Shown: positions 26,646 through 35,931 of the stretch, in pieces
How the letters are laid out: each line of letters opens with the position of its first letter
Numbering within the stretch: position 1 is the stretch's first letter
Origin: JACKHO01 sp041398745
GTDB taxonomy: Bacteria > Planctomycetota > Planctomycetia > Planctomycetales > Planctomycetaceae
DNA: 64,000 nucleotides
Reading direction: 5' to 3'
Assembly (NCBI GenBank): GCA_041398745.1
Contig: JAWKUB010000004.1
Location: 186,001 to 250,000 of the forward strand
Position numbers and translations under genes: made by a program
The notes under the pieces: generated by a model
The model's input: the letters and a program-made list of their open reading frames with translations, nothing else
Told to the model about the DNA's origin: nothing
Database searches by the model: none

Positions 26646-28091
26646 CTACTTGGGCAACTTTGGCGGCTTCGACTTCTTCCCTTTGTCGTCGGGAGCTTTG
26701 TCGGAAACAACGGGTGGAAATCCATTGAGTTGGCGCCAGAACTCAAACCACAGCGGCACCTTCTTCAGGATGACCCAACCGTTCGCACGCACGCCTTGTC
26801 TGAGATAGCGGTCATCAGGCCACGGGGCGTCATCTTCGTCGGGTAGCACAAGGATGCGAAACTTCCCCTTGCCGTCCATGTCCGTGGAATCAATCGATTG
26901 TACTTTGCCACCGAATGTCCCCACCGCAACCGAAGGCCATCCGGCAAACTGTACCGCAGGCCAGCCCTCGAACTGAAGACGCACGTGCCGGCCCGGTTCG
27001 ACGAGCGGTGCATCGTTTCCGTCGACCCAAATTTGCACGGCGCGATCTTCAGTTGCGGGTACAATGGTGCAAATCTCATCCCCTTCTTTCAGCACGGAAC
27101 TCCCCATGTTGGGGGAGATCTGAACCAGGTATCCATCAAATGGAGCGGTAATAACTTGACTCTGTTGCCTGGCCAGTTTGACCTCGGCCTCGAGAACATC
27201 TTTCTCGGCCTTATTGACCTCTTGAGTTGCCTTCGCCACCTCTTGCTTTGCCTTGGCAATATCCTGCGTGGCCTTTCTTGCCACGCCCGTGGCGTAGTCG
27301 ATGTCAACCTGTGCCTTTTCGATTTTTGCCAGACGGTCGCGTTGCTTGCCTTCCAGTTCGGACATTGCAGCCTCCACATCGGCTTTCGCCTTGGCAACTT
27401 TGGCATTCTGGCCGGCCAGCTTGGCCTGCACTTCCTGCACTTTCTGCAGCGAGATGTTGCCTTCTTTCTGCAGAATCATCAGACGGTCGAGTTCTGCCTC
27501 CAGCTGAGGCAGGGCGGCTTCATACTCCACGAGTTGTTGTCGTGCTGAGAAGACTTTCTTTTCAGCGAATTCAACGTAGGCGTCTTGTGCCGCAATGGTC
27601 TCGGCTTTCACATTGGTATAGGCTGCGACTTGATTCTGCATCGACTCCAAGACCAGGTGTGCCGATTCCACGGCCGAATGGGCCGATTCAAGTTGCTGGT
27701 GAGCTGCGGCTGCAGCCTGTTTGCTGTTCAGCAATTGTTGTTGCAGTCGAAACGCATAGTCTTGGTCGAGGTCGGTAATTTCCGCAATGAACTCACCTTT
27801 CCTGATGAACAAGTTCTCTACCAGGTCTTCGCGAAACCGCGAAACTCGGCCCTTGATTGGCGCCTCAATGACCTGCTGGCGTTCCGCAGGAGCGTATGCA
27901 ATGACACTCCCGGTGCCCATCACCGTTTGCTGCCACTTCAGAAAGGCCATTCCGACCATTGTGATTAGCAATCCAATCACAACGAACGTGGCAACCCGTC
28001 GGGCAAAACGCGATGACCTGGCCAGTCGCAGCGCTGGCATGAGTTCTTCGTCGTAGGCAGCAACACTGAGTTGATTTGAGTTAGCCTTCAT
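26646..28091 (-). CDS. HlyD-like periplasmic adaptor protein
   Basis: ATG 28091 follows GGAGG and gives 481 residues. A short cytoplasmic tail leads into one membrane helix (RRVATFVVIGLLITMVGMAF). A lipoyl/barrel-sandwich half follows (APIKGRVSRFREDLVENLFI). A long coiled coil with Lys/Ala-rich repeats (about 130-320) then leads to the second barrel half and a beta-barrel (VITAPFDGYLVQISPNMGSS). The gene overlaps the stop of the upstream ABC gene by 11 bp, so the products are probably translationally coupled. It bridges inner- and outer-membrane components. Confidence 0.88.
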   Translation of the reverse strand: MKANSNQLSVAAYDEELMPALRLARSSRFARRVATFVVIGLLITMVGMAFLKWQQTVMGTGSVIAYAPAERQQVIEAPIKGRVSRFREDLVENLFIRKGEFIAEITDLDQDYAFRLQQQLLNSKQAAAAAHQQLESAHSAVESAHLVLESMQNQVAAYTNVKAETIAAQDAYVEFAEKKVFSARQQLVEYEAALPQLEAELDRLMILQKEGNISLQKVQEVQAKLAGQNAKVAKAKADVEAAMSELEGKQRDRLAKIEKAQVDIDYATGVARKATQDIAKAKQEVAKATQEVNKAEKDVLEAEVKLARQQSQVITAPFDGYLVQISPNMGSSVLKEGDEICTIVPATEDRAVQIWVDGNDAPLVEPGRHVRLQFEGWPAVQFAGWPSVAVGTFGGKVQSIDSTDMDGKGKFRILVLPDEDDAPWPDDRYLRQGVRANGWVILKKVPLWFEFWRQLNGFPPVVSDKAPDDKGKKSKPPKLPK

Positions 28092-30213
28092 GACCTGGAG
28101 CCTCCTCGGAGTTCTTTTCCGTGTGAAGTTCGGGACGAACAAGTTCAATTCGTCGAAAATCTTTCGTCAGCCGGTCGTGTCCAGACACGAGCAGCAGGGT
28201 CCAGGGTTGGCTCGAATCGGCTAGGACTTCGACAAGCTGTTCCGCCAGTGAGTCGGGCATGGCGTCCAGAAGTCCATCAATCAATAGCAGCCGCGGACGC
28301 CCGACAATCGCCCGGGCAATCATGAGCAGTCGCCGCTGGTTTGACGACAATGGAGCGCCCGTCGAAGTGAGATGCGACTGAATTCCGTCCGGCATTTTGA
28401 GGATGTCGTCGAGTAGCCCCACTTCATCCAGAGCGGCACGGACGTCGGCAATAGAAATTTGCGGTCGCCCCAAATGAACATTATCGGCGACGGTGCCATC
28501 AAACACCTCGACCGCGCGAACCAGCGCGACATGCTGGCGAAGAATGTCGGGACGATAATCCCGAACATCAATACCATTCATCAGGATGTGGCCCGCACTG
28601 ACACGCCGCGTGCCAAAGAGCAAATCAAGCAGCACGCTTTTGCCACTTCCACTCTTCCCGGCCAGCACGGCACGATCACCCGCTTTCAGCTTGAGACTCA
28701 CATTCGACAGTCCCGAGCGACCTTTTGGGCGCGAATAACTTGCCGATTCAACGTCGACCGCGGTGGGATGAAAGTCGGCGAATGTCAGCAGCCCACCTTG
28801 ATCTTCAATGGGCAAGTCGAACAACGCTCCCAACTTGTCGACCGAGGCCATGAGGTCGTAGTAGCCTTCAATGTGCTTGCCCAGTTTGGCGAAGGCTCCA
28901 ACAATTGTGGCCACAATGAGTTCCGAGGCGACAAGTTGCCCCAGAGAAAGTTGCTGATTAATGACCAGCCAGCCGCCAAGACCAAGCAACACAGTGTTTG
29001 CCAGGGCTTGCAGTCCCAGAGTGAAACATATTTGACGATACAGAATCGAAAAGTGATTGCCACGCGCCTTGAGGTAGTCGTATGTGAGCTTATCGGCTCG
29101 CTCCAGTACGAAGTCTTTGGCACCTCCATACCGAAAAGCCACCGGACTTCCGGCCACATCTTCCAGCCAGGCCAGGGTGGAGTACTTGGTCTTCGATTCT
29201 TTGATACTTGTCTTGACCGCCCCTCGACCGAGGATGAGCACACCGGCAAAAATCAACAACAACAGCAACAGGTCAAAACCGAGCAGGAAAGGATGGTAAA
29301 ACGCCAGCACCGCCATGCCGATGAATGTACCGAGCACGAGTCCAATTCCATCCAGCAAGAACTGAGCCGCAACTTTCTGTACGGTCACAATGTCGAGAAA
29401 GCGGTTCACAAGTTCTCGACCCGACAAACCATCGAGTCCCTCGACGGGAGTGCGTGGTAGTCGATACGCGACGTCGGCAGCAACGCGGGCAAACAATCGT
29501 CGCTGGAGAACTTCGACAACATACGTTTGCAATGCCTGAATCGCGCCTCGGAACAGGAGAAACGCGAACAGGATGATGGACAGAATGACGACCGGCTGCA
29601 CGAACTTTCCGAATGCCACCGTGTTGACCAACGACTCAACCGCAAGCGGCGTCGCCAGAGCCAGCAGACCCACCACCACCGAGAAAGCTACAACCGTCCA
29701 AATGTCTCGCGATTCTGGTCGGAGCAGTGCAATGAGGCGATTCAAGGGCGACTGATGCTCGCCATCCGCCGAAGTCCCATGCGGAATGACGATGAGGCAC
29801 CGATACCGGGCGTCAACCTTGCACGGACCAAGCTCAGAATTCAGGCCTGCTTTCGTGACAGGGTGTATTCCGTCCGGGGTCAAAAGCTGATAGCGCCAAC
29901 CGACCGATTTCTGGAGAATCGCGAAGTCAAATGAGGCCGTTTGAACGACCAGACGAGCACCATCGTCAATCAACGCGCAGACTTCGTCCAACGTGCAATC
30001 AGAAATCCGGGCTCTCAGTCCCTGAGCCTCGGCTGCGTCGGATACTGAGCGCCACCACGGCTGACGGCCAGACTGCTCCTCGGCAACCTGGGATTCCTGC
30101 AAAGTGCGCCGCAGTTCACCGCGCTGCGGAGCATGACCCACATCTCTGGCAAGACGCTCAATCAACCACGCAGCGCGTTCCAGCTCAAGGCGGACTGCCT
30201 CTTGTGCATCCAT
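28081..30213 (-). CDS. ABC transporter (HlyB-like fused permease/ATPase) with altered catalytic residues
   Basis: ATG 30213 gives 710 residues; a TTG 15 bp upstream is possible. The first ~150 residues resemble a divergent C39-like or regulatory domain without a visible Cys-His catalytic pair. Six membrane helices follow (about 170-440), then the ATPase. Walker A is GKSGSGKS (519-526). The Q-loop Gln is Arg566 (VALVRAVEVFDGT), the signature is LSSNQ (622-626), and the residue after the Walker B Asp646 is Gly647 where Glu is usual. His679 is retained (SGHD). ATP hydrolysis may be impaired. It is the first gene of the secretion-like set. Confidence 0.87.
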   Translation of the reverse strand: MDAQEAVRLELERAAWLIERLARDVGHAPQRGELRRTLQESQVAEEQSGRQPWWRSVSDAAEAQGLRARISDCTLDEVCALIDDGARLVVQTASFDFAILQKSVGWRYQLLTPDGIHPVTKAGLNSELGPCKVDARYRCLIVIPHGTSADGEHQSPLNRLIALLRPESRDIWTVVAFSVVVGLLALATPLAVESLVNTVAFGKFVQPVVILSIILFAFLLFRGAIQALQTYVVEVLQRRLFARVAADVAYRLPRTPVEGLDGLSGRELVNRFLDIVTVQKVAAQFLLDGIGLVLGTFIGMAVLAFYHPFLLGFDLLLLLLIFAGVLILGRGAVKTSIKESKTKYSTLAWLEDVAGSPVAFRYGGAKDFVLERADKLTYDYLKARGNHFSILYRQICFTLGLQALANTVLLGLGGWLVINQQLSLGQLVASELIVATIVGAFAKLGKHIEGYYDLMASVDKLGALFDLPIEDQGGLLTFADFHPTAVDVESASYSRPKGRSGLSNVSLKLKAGDRAVLAGKSGSGKSVLLDLLFGTRRVSAGHILMNGIDVRDYRPDILRQHVALVRAVEVFDGTVADNVHLGRPQISIADVRAALDEVGLLDDILKMPDGIQSHLTSTGAPLSSNQRRLLMIARAIVGRPRLLLIDGLLDAMPDSLAEQLVEVLADSSQPWTLLLVSGHDRLTKDFRRIELVRPELHTEKNSEEAPGHEG

Positions 30214-30838
30214 TTGTCTTCGGTCCAATCCAACGGTTGAAAGCCATCAATCGCCTAGTGACACAGCTCGGGGAGCCTGAGGCAGGAGAGTATAGAAGCG
30301 TACACCCGAACGTCTACAGGAATCCGTGGACGCTCGCTCGCGAAAGGGAATTGTCTGCAGTCACAGTGTTAACCATCGGCACAGCAAGCACTTTCGTTTA
30401 TCGCAAATTCCGCGATGAATGGCATCAACTGCAGAAAATTATCCGTTGAGGCACGGTCCTGGTCGACCATTGGAAAAGACTGCTCGGTTGCCCGTAGATC
30501 GTTGTCATTCGCTGTCAGAATTCTTGTGCCGACACTGGACATGCGTGAACGTTTGCCAGCTAAAGTCCGGTTGCACAATGCGCGTTGCCCTGTCCGGTGC
30601 ATTTCGGACGCGACCAAAACATTCATTCTGTTGATACATTTACGCGTTAGGCTGGACCATATCGCCAAAGGTGCTGCGACTTCCGTGTCCATTCACTCTT
30701 ACAAACAACGGCTCTCTATTGCTCCAGTTCCGGATGACTCGACTCACCGTTAGGGGATTCGCATGCTTGCAGCACGAAGCGCTGCAAGCACGCTCACGGA
30801 AACGCCTGACTGAGTACTTGTTACGTATCCGCTGCTCG
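30214..30838. other. Intergenic region upstream of the ABC gene
   Basis: About 625 bp between the ABC gene start and the 3' end of the globin gene. ORFs here (for example 30415-30753 on the plus strand) lack conserved motifs and look like chance. It should contain the ABC promoter. I see no repeat or RNA gene. Confidence 0.5.
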
Positions 30839-31252
30839 TTACGCCGCTTCCTCTGCGGCTTCAATCATCTGGCTGGAAAGCACTGTGTAAACCTCTGTCC
30901 AAGCCGCTTTGGCTTCCTCTGTGAACTGATCGCCCAGACCTTGTTCCAAGGTCCAGAGCAGGGCCGCACCAACGGTGGGGTATTGGTCGGCGGTCACCTT
31001 GTACGCCACATGGCGTTTTCCAAGCTGACGCACAGCCGGGACCAGTTCGTCGAGTTTGGTCAGACTTGTTACGGCTACGGAGAGCATGTCCATGAGCTTT
31101 TTCTTTTGCTCTGCCATGTCCTCCGGGAACAGTGGACGAAGGGATGGGTCGAGCTCGAAGAGCTTTCCGTAGAACAGATCGGCCGCCTGAGGGGCAATGG
31201 GTTCCACTGCGGCCCAGTTCGCTTGAACAATTGCGATTTTTTCCGGGGTCAT
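30839..31252 (-). CDS. Single-domain globin
   Basis: From ATG 31252 (an upstream in-frame TTG is less likely) the product has 137 residues, typical of a bacterial haemoglobin. Residues fitting globin landmarks are Phe42 (CD1, in LRPLFPE), Gln49 as the distal E7 residue, and His81 as the proximal ligand (GKRHVAYKV). No FAD/NAD reductase domain is attached, unlike flavohaemoglobin. It probably binds O2 or detoxifies NO. It is the last gene of a same-strand run with two c-type cytochromes and a membrane flavoprotein, 104 bp after the mono-haem lipoprotein, which suggests a redox or NO-linked role. Confidence 0.9.
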   Translation of the reverse strand: MTPEKIAIVQANWAAVEPIAPQAADLFYGKLFELDPSLRPLFPEDMAEQKKKLMDMLSVAVTSLTKLDELVPAVRQLGKRHVAYKVTADQYPTVGAALLWTLEQGLGDQFTEEAKAAWTEVYTVLSSQMIEAAEEAA

Positions 31253-31356
31253 GACAAAGTCTTTCTGCAATGAGTGGGAGATAGATGAAAGAAAAGGGTG
31301 GTGCGAAAACTGATGAGGAGTTGAACAAACGGTATCGAAGGGCTCGGCATTAAGTC

Positions 31357-31980
31357 CTATTCGATGGGAACACGAACAATGACGCCTCCCATGACGTCCC
31401 CTTCACTGAATTCGGGGTAGTCATCCCGTTTGTTGGCGTGGTTGTTGTGGCAGTCCCAACAGGCTTTGGCGACCGCCTTGTCGGCGTAGATTGCGACGAA
31501 ATATTTCTGGTCGCCGAGAGTCTCCTCGCCATAGAAATTCTCGCCGTCATGTTCTGCGACGTAGTTGAGCCCTTGAATTTCCACATCAGTGGCGGCTTTG
31601 TTCTGTGAATTCAGCGGCCATTTGGATTTCAGTGAGTAGGTAAAGCCAGCTTCGGGAGACTCGTTGACGATTTCCGAACCCATGCGAAACATTTGAGCCG
31701 GGAGCGGGATTTTGTGTTCTTCATCTTCCCAATACTCACTGGGAGAGACGGAAGCCTCCTGGCTTTTCAGACGTGTCACGACGTGCGTCGCGTAGACCGT
31801 TCGGTCCGCCATCATGACGGCATGGACGGCATCGGCAAACTTTTGCGGGCTGATTCCAGACACTGCTGGAGTTGTCGCTGCTGGCGCTGCTTTCGGCGGT
31901 TCGCCTGGACCACAGCCACTGAGTTGGATGGAGCACAGTAAACCTGCAATTGCCGCGGCCAGGGTAAGTTTCACTTTCAT
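31357..31980 (-). CDS. Mono-haem c lipoprotein, Tll0287/DUF3365-like
   Basis: The product has 207 residues. A lipobox (QLSGC, Cys23) predicts lipid anchoring. A sensor-like alpha/beta body (about 40-165) precedes the single haem motif CWDCHNNH (Cys174-His178), in the C-terminal position typical of Tll0287-like DUF3365 proteins. The acidic loop EHDGENFYGEE lies before it. Such domains are small periplasmic haem sensors or electron carriers. It lies 65 bp after the 11-haem cytochrome gene on the same strand. Confidence 0.82.
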   Translation of the reverse strand: MKVKLTLAAAIAGLLCSIQLSGCGPGEPPKAAPAATTPAVSGISPQKFADAVHAVMMADRTVYATHVVTRLKSQEASVSPSEYWEDEEHKIPLPAQMFRMGSEIVNESPEAGFTYSLKSKWPLNSQNKAATDVEIQGLNYVAEHDGENFYGEETLGDQKYFVAIYADKAVAKACWDCHNNHANKRDDYPEFSEGDVMGGVIVRVPIE

Positions 31981-32045
31981 TGTTACGACCTAAATAGTTG
32001 AGATGTCGTCACACAGGCGCAAACTTGACGGACATCGATTTGGGC

Positions 32046-33380
32046 TTACTTTCGTTTCTTCTCAAACCACTCTCGAACGAGTTCCAGGCTGTCGACCTTG
32101 GTTTCGGGGGTGGTGGAAAAGCAGTTTTCAATGAGTGCTTCCGATGCCAGCGAATCGAGTGTGAATCCCAGCCCATGGCAATCCATGCAGACGGAGCGTG
32201 CCATTTTCTCATTCGGCTGAAGATTCCAGTTCTGGTTGTGCATGACCCGAACAGCACCGGAAGCGGACGCCTGTCGGGGCATATGGCAGGTTGCACAACT
32301 CACTCCGGAACCCGGCGGCAAATCTCCCGTAAGTTCCGACGTCCATAACTCAAAGTGTGAGGAATTCTTGAAGGCTCTCGAGTGTTCGTCGTTATGACAT
32401 TGCAGACATGCCTCAACTGCGGCGTAACGTGTGTCGAAACGATGGCCCACATGGCAGGCACTGCAATTCAACTGTCGATGACTCGCTTCACTATGCATGG
32501 GAAGTCGTGCCAGGCTGGGAGTCATTTCGGGGAGCCCCGCGGCGACTCGCATGCCATGTTTGCCTTCCGTGAAAGTCATTGCCTCACTCTTATGGCACTG
32601 CGCACACGTCTCCAATGTCACGGCGTCATTCCAGACTTTTGATTCGTCATCTTTTTGAGTCAGGTGACATCCCTGACAGTTCACACCGACGTGGGCGTGT
32701 GCGGTCTCAGCCCAGTCACGCAAGAGTTGATTGTCGCTCAACTTTTCCGCTGGTGCGTCAGCATCTTCACTCTTCAGTGATTTCGGACCAGATGGTTCAG
32801 CCTGAGACCTGTGCTGGACCAACTGCTCAACTAAATTCGCTGGCTCGTTTAAGTGCTTCTCCAGAAAGTTTTCGTAAAGTGCCGAGTTGTCATGAAAGTT
32901 GTGACAGCCTGCGTTGAGACATGAGTTGAATTTGAAGTCCGTATGACTCGGGCGATCATTCGCGACGTCTTTGTGGCAGTGCCAGCAAAAGTCCTCGGGT
33001 ACGGTGAGTCCCATTTCACGGGTGCGGGGACCATCATGTTCCCGATGACACGTCAGGCACTTTGTGGCATCGATCGACTCCAACAGGACAAGTCTGGTTG
33101 GGTCTTTGAATTTTGCTTTGGGATGTGTGTCTTTGAATTCACTCAGCGCCTGCTGATGGCAATCGAGACAACTCTGCTCATTCACGTCACCGTTGCTTGA
33201 ATGACATGCGGAACACTTTTCCTGAATTTGATGGTGGCCGTTCGTCGTTCTGCCGGGAAGATAGACGCTCCCGAACTCATTCGGCTCTGATTCGACCGAC
33301 AAACCCATGGCCAGGACAATCGACGCGACGAGGGTCGCTGTCGTCCAAATCATCCAGGGTTTGAAAATGAGTCGAAGCAT
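32046..33380 (-). CDS. Membrane-anchored 11-haem cytochrome c
   Basis: ATG 33380 gives 444 residues; a TTG 30 bp upstream would overlap the preceding gene. One N-terminal helix (PWMIWTTATLVASIVLAMG) anchors it. Ten CXXCH motifs are readable in order: CSACH, CLDCH, CLTCH, CWHCH, CQGCH, CAQCH, CSACH, CLQCH, CATCH and CMDCH. An eleventh, CLNAGCH, has four residues between the cysteines and lies between the fourth and fifth of these. A ~60-residue charged linker splits the haem domain in two. It should carry electrons in the periplasm. It starts 7 bp after the NirB-like fusion gene, so the two are co-translated. Confidence 0.9.
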   Translation of the reverse strand: MLRLIFKPWMIWTTATLVASIVLAMGLSVESEPNEFGSVYLPGRTTNGHHQIQEKCSACHSSNGDVNEQSCLDCHQQALSEFKDTHPKAKFKDPTRLVLLESIDATKCLTCHREHDGPRTREMGLTVPEDFCWHCHKDVANDRPSHTDFKFNSCLNAGCHNFHDNSALYENFLEKHLNEPANLVEQLVQHRSQAEPSGPKSLKSEDADAPAEKLSDNQLLRDWAETAHAHVGVNCQGCHLTQKDDESKVWNDAVTLETCAQCHKSEAMTFTEGKHGMRVAAGLPEMTPSLARLPMHSEASHRQLNCSACHVGHRFDTRYAAVEACLQCHNDEHSRAFKNSSHFELWTSELTGDLPPGSGVSCATCHMPRQASASGAVRVMHNQNWNLQPNEKMARSVCMDCHGLGFTLDSLASEALIENCFSTTPETKVDSLELVREWFEKKRK

Positions 33381-33387
33381 GAACGTG

Positions 33388-35412
33388 TCAGGAGAAGAAG
33401 TAAGCTGCAATAACGTGAAAAGTGATCAGCACCGGAACGGGCCAAAGTCCAATGACATGCAGCCAGACAATCCAGGGTCGTACGGTGCGACAAGTCGCGG
33501 CATTTCCTCCTCGGAAGTTGGTTTCCCCAGCTGTCACCAATCCGGAAATCGCTCCGAGAAAGTTCGCGGAAACAAAGCTTGCGAACAGCACGAAATTCAA
33601 ATTGCTGCCACTGCGAAATCCCGTGTGCAGGTAGAGCCCCAGGACAGTCCCTGCGGCAATCCAGCCATGCAATGCACGCCAGGTGAGGAAGTCTCCCCAA
33701 GTCAATTTGCTCCAACGCTTTCGCAGAGAAAACAGACTTGCAAGGATCGCGATTCCCGCGAGCGAAAATCCCGTTACCTGCTTCCATTGGTCGTTCATGA
33801 GCAACGCATCGAATTGACTTTCCTCGAGCACACTTGCAGCGACCGGCAACGGGCCGAGAAACAGCAGGAAGGTGAGCGCCACCAACGTCACAATAGAAGC
33901 CGCCATCAGTGAATGTTGCCTGATGGGCTTTGAGGACTGACTTCCGCACAGTTCAGCGATGAGAGGATGACATGAACCGCAAACCGACGAAGCGCCGGTC
34001 CGTTCCACAACCTGTTCAACCGAAGGAGATTTGACGTCAATGGCCTGCGTGATGGTTCCCTTATCGGTATTTGTGCAGGTGCAAACCACGGCATCGTCGG
34101 ACCATTCAGCAACTGGTGGAGACTCCGCGGAAGCCCACAGGTCGCCACGTCGGATGAAGCGGGCAATTTGCCAGGGCCAAATCAGCAATTCACGGCTAAT
34201 CGCGTCTCGAACGCGATGCCGCTGCTCCCAAGTCCCAACGTACATGCCGCCGATAATTCGCATCCCGGCGAGCGTCAGTTTTCGATAAACGTTGTCATCC
34301 TGATAGACCAATTCTCGATATCCCGCCCGGGGATTGAGTGTCTCGCCCAACGAGGCGACGGTAATGTCCATCAGCTTGAGTTCCGTCGAGACATCACCGA
34401 ATGCGAATGTCTTCTGCGCTCGGCCGCTCATTTGATCGGCTGCAACGGCCGCCATCTGAAACCCGGGAGCAATGAGCCCGTAGACAATGCCGCTGTGAGA
34501 TGCACATTCACCGGCGGCATATATTTTTGAATCGCTGGTTTGCATGCGGTCGTTGACAACAATTCCGCCACGACCCGCAACCTCTAGTCCACAGGCCCGT
34601 GCCAGCTCGTCCCTCGGGCGAATTCCGGTCGCGACAACGATAATCGACGCTGATAACGACGTTCCGTCACGAAACTTGACGTTCAGGTCGCCATTGTTTG
34701 CTTCGATTTCCTCCGTCATCCAGCCAGTATGGACGTTGTATCCGAGGCTCTCGATGTGCGCACGCAATTTGGCAGATCCGTCGTTGTCGAGTTGACGGGC
34801 CATCAAATAAGGGGAGCTCTCGATAATATGGACTGCCTTCACTCCCAACTGTGACAGTGCCTTGGCGGCTTCGAGACCGAGCAGTCCGCCTCCAATGACC
34901 ACACCTCTTTCACAACCCGTCGCGAATGCACGGATTGCCGCGACATCGCTCAACGTGCGGTAGACAAACACACCAGGAAGATTGACTCCAGTGATGGGTG
35001 GCACGAAAGGGCTCGATCCCGTCGATATGAACAGGCGGTCGTACTGAAATACTTTGGCAGCTTTGGTCGTAACCGTGCAGTTTTCTCGATCGATGGCAAC
35101 GGCGGGATCATTGAGGTGGAGGTCGATTCCCTGTTGTGAATACCAGTCAACAGGTTGGTAAACCAACTCCGATGGGGCCTTGCCATTGAAGCACTGGGAA
35201 AGATGAACACGGTCATAGGCCGGAGTTCTTTCCTCGCCAATGACAGTAATCCGAAACTGGCCAGGCCGCTGAACGGCTTTCAATTCACTGAGAAATCGAA
35301 AACCAACCGGACCATTTCCAATGACCACCACATGCTCGACGGACGCATGCTCCGGCGCATTCCGTAGTGAGACTGGATCACTGCTATGCTCCGATGAAGC
35401 AATCGAACTCAT
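33388..35412 (-). CDS. NirB-like FAD/[2Fe-2S] oxidoreductase fused to a di-haem-b membrane module
   Basis: From ATG 35412 the product has 674 residues. Residues 27-37 (HVVVIGNGPVG) bind FAD and 171-181 (VVIGGGLLGLE) bind NAD(P)H, with VFVYRTLSDVAAIRAF as in NirB and AAGECA near 300. A BFD-type [2Fe-2S] site follows: CTC (444, 446) and CGSC (478, 481). No sulfite/nitrite reductase haem domain is present. Instead the C-terminus has five predicted helices. Two of them hold His pairs 14 residues apart (His582/596 and His652/666), the pattern of two stacked haems b. The protein should pass electrons from NAD(P)H across the membrane. The acceptor is probably the adjacent multihaem cytochrome (inference). 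Confidence 0.88.
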   Translation of the reverse strand: MSSIASSEHSSDPVSLRNAPEHASVEHVVVIGNGPVGFRFLSELKAVQRPGQFRITVIGEERTPAYDRVHLSQCFNGKAPSELVYQPVDWYSQQGIDLHLNDPAVAIDRENCTVTTKAAKVFQYDRLFISTGSSPFVPPITGVNLPGVFVYRTLSDVAAIRAFATGCERGVVIGGGLLGLEAAKALSQLGVKAVHIIESSPYLMARQLDNDGSAKLRAHIESLGYNVHTGWMTEEIEANNGDLNVKFRDGTSLSASIIVVATGIRPRDELARACGLEVAGRGGIVVNDRMQTSDSKIYAAGECASHSGIVYGLIAPGFQMAAVAADQMSGRAQKTFAFGDVSTELKLMDITVASLGETLNPRAGYRELVYQDDNVYRKLTLAGMRIIGGMYVGTWEQRHRVRDAISRELLIWPWQIARFIRRGDLWASAESPPVAEWSDDAVVCTCTNTDKGTITQAIDVKSPSVEQVVERTGASSVCGSCHPLIAELCGSQSSKPIRQHSLMAASIVTLVALTFLLFLGPLPVAASVLEESQFDALLMNDQWKQVTGFSLAGIAILASLFSLRKRWSKLTWGDFLTWRALHGWIAAGTVLGLYLHTGFRSGSNLNFVLFASFVSANFLGAISGLVTAGETNFRGGNAATCRTVRPWIVWLHVIGLWPVPVLITFHVIAAYFFS

Positions 35413-35931
35413 GCTGATGTGCTGATCTATTCTCGAATTCGTTAAAAGCCGGATTGGATCGAGGTTCGGCGAGCAATCCATGTGCCACGTAACATTAAAC
35501 ATGCACGTGAGGTGCCACTTTTGGGCTCCAAATGCATCTCATTTCCTTGATCATCGAGACGCATCAACAGGCACCAATCTTTCGGTGACTAACAATCGAT
35601 CATGGCTGCGCACAATCAGTGCAAGCGATGATTGGGGCCCTTTGGCTGTCGTAGCCGTCATGCGGACCTGCGTTTTTAGACTGGCAGTCTCAGGCGGCCA
35701 CTGAAACAGTATGGGCTGACATCCCATTCAAGTTGCAAAGAAGCACGACTCCGACAACGGTGCGTGAATTGCGCACAGTACGATTGAATCGTTGGGATAC
35801 ACCAATCGGCGATCCCGCCCTGAGACACTCCTTGAGTATTTGGAAAAACTTCGAAGCAGTGCTAGGCTAAGAGCTGAATTCCTGTTCAGCAGCTCACCAT
35901 CGAAATTCCACACGTCGACCGGAAGCATGTG
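35413..35931. other. Divergent intergenic region (redox cluster / DUF1501)
   Basis: About 520 bp separates the divergent flavoprotein-fusion and DUF1501 genes. It should hold the redox cluster promoter. I could not place promoter elements or an operator with confidence, and saw no credible ORF. Confidence 0.45.

Noticed and set aside
28459..29460. 333-residue plus-strand ORF
   Set aside because: Antisense to the ABC transporter; composition reflects the opposite strand.
30415..30753. 112-residue ORF between the ABC and globin genes
   Set aside because: No motif, no ribosome site and random-looking composition; read as intergenic.
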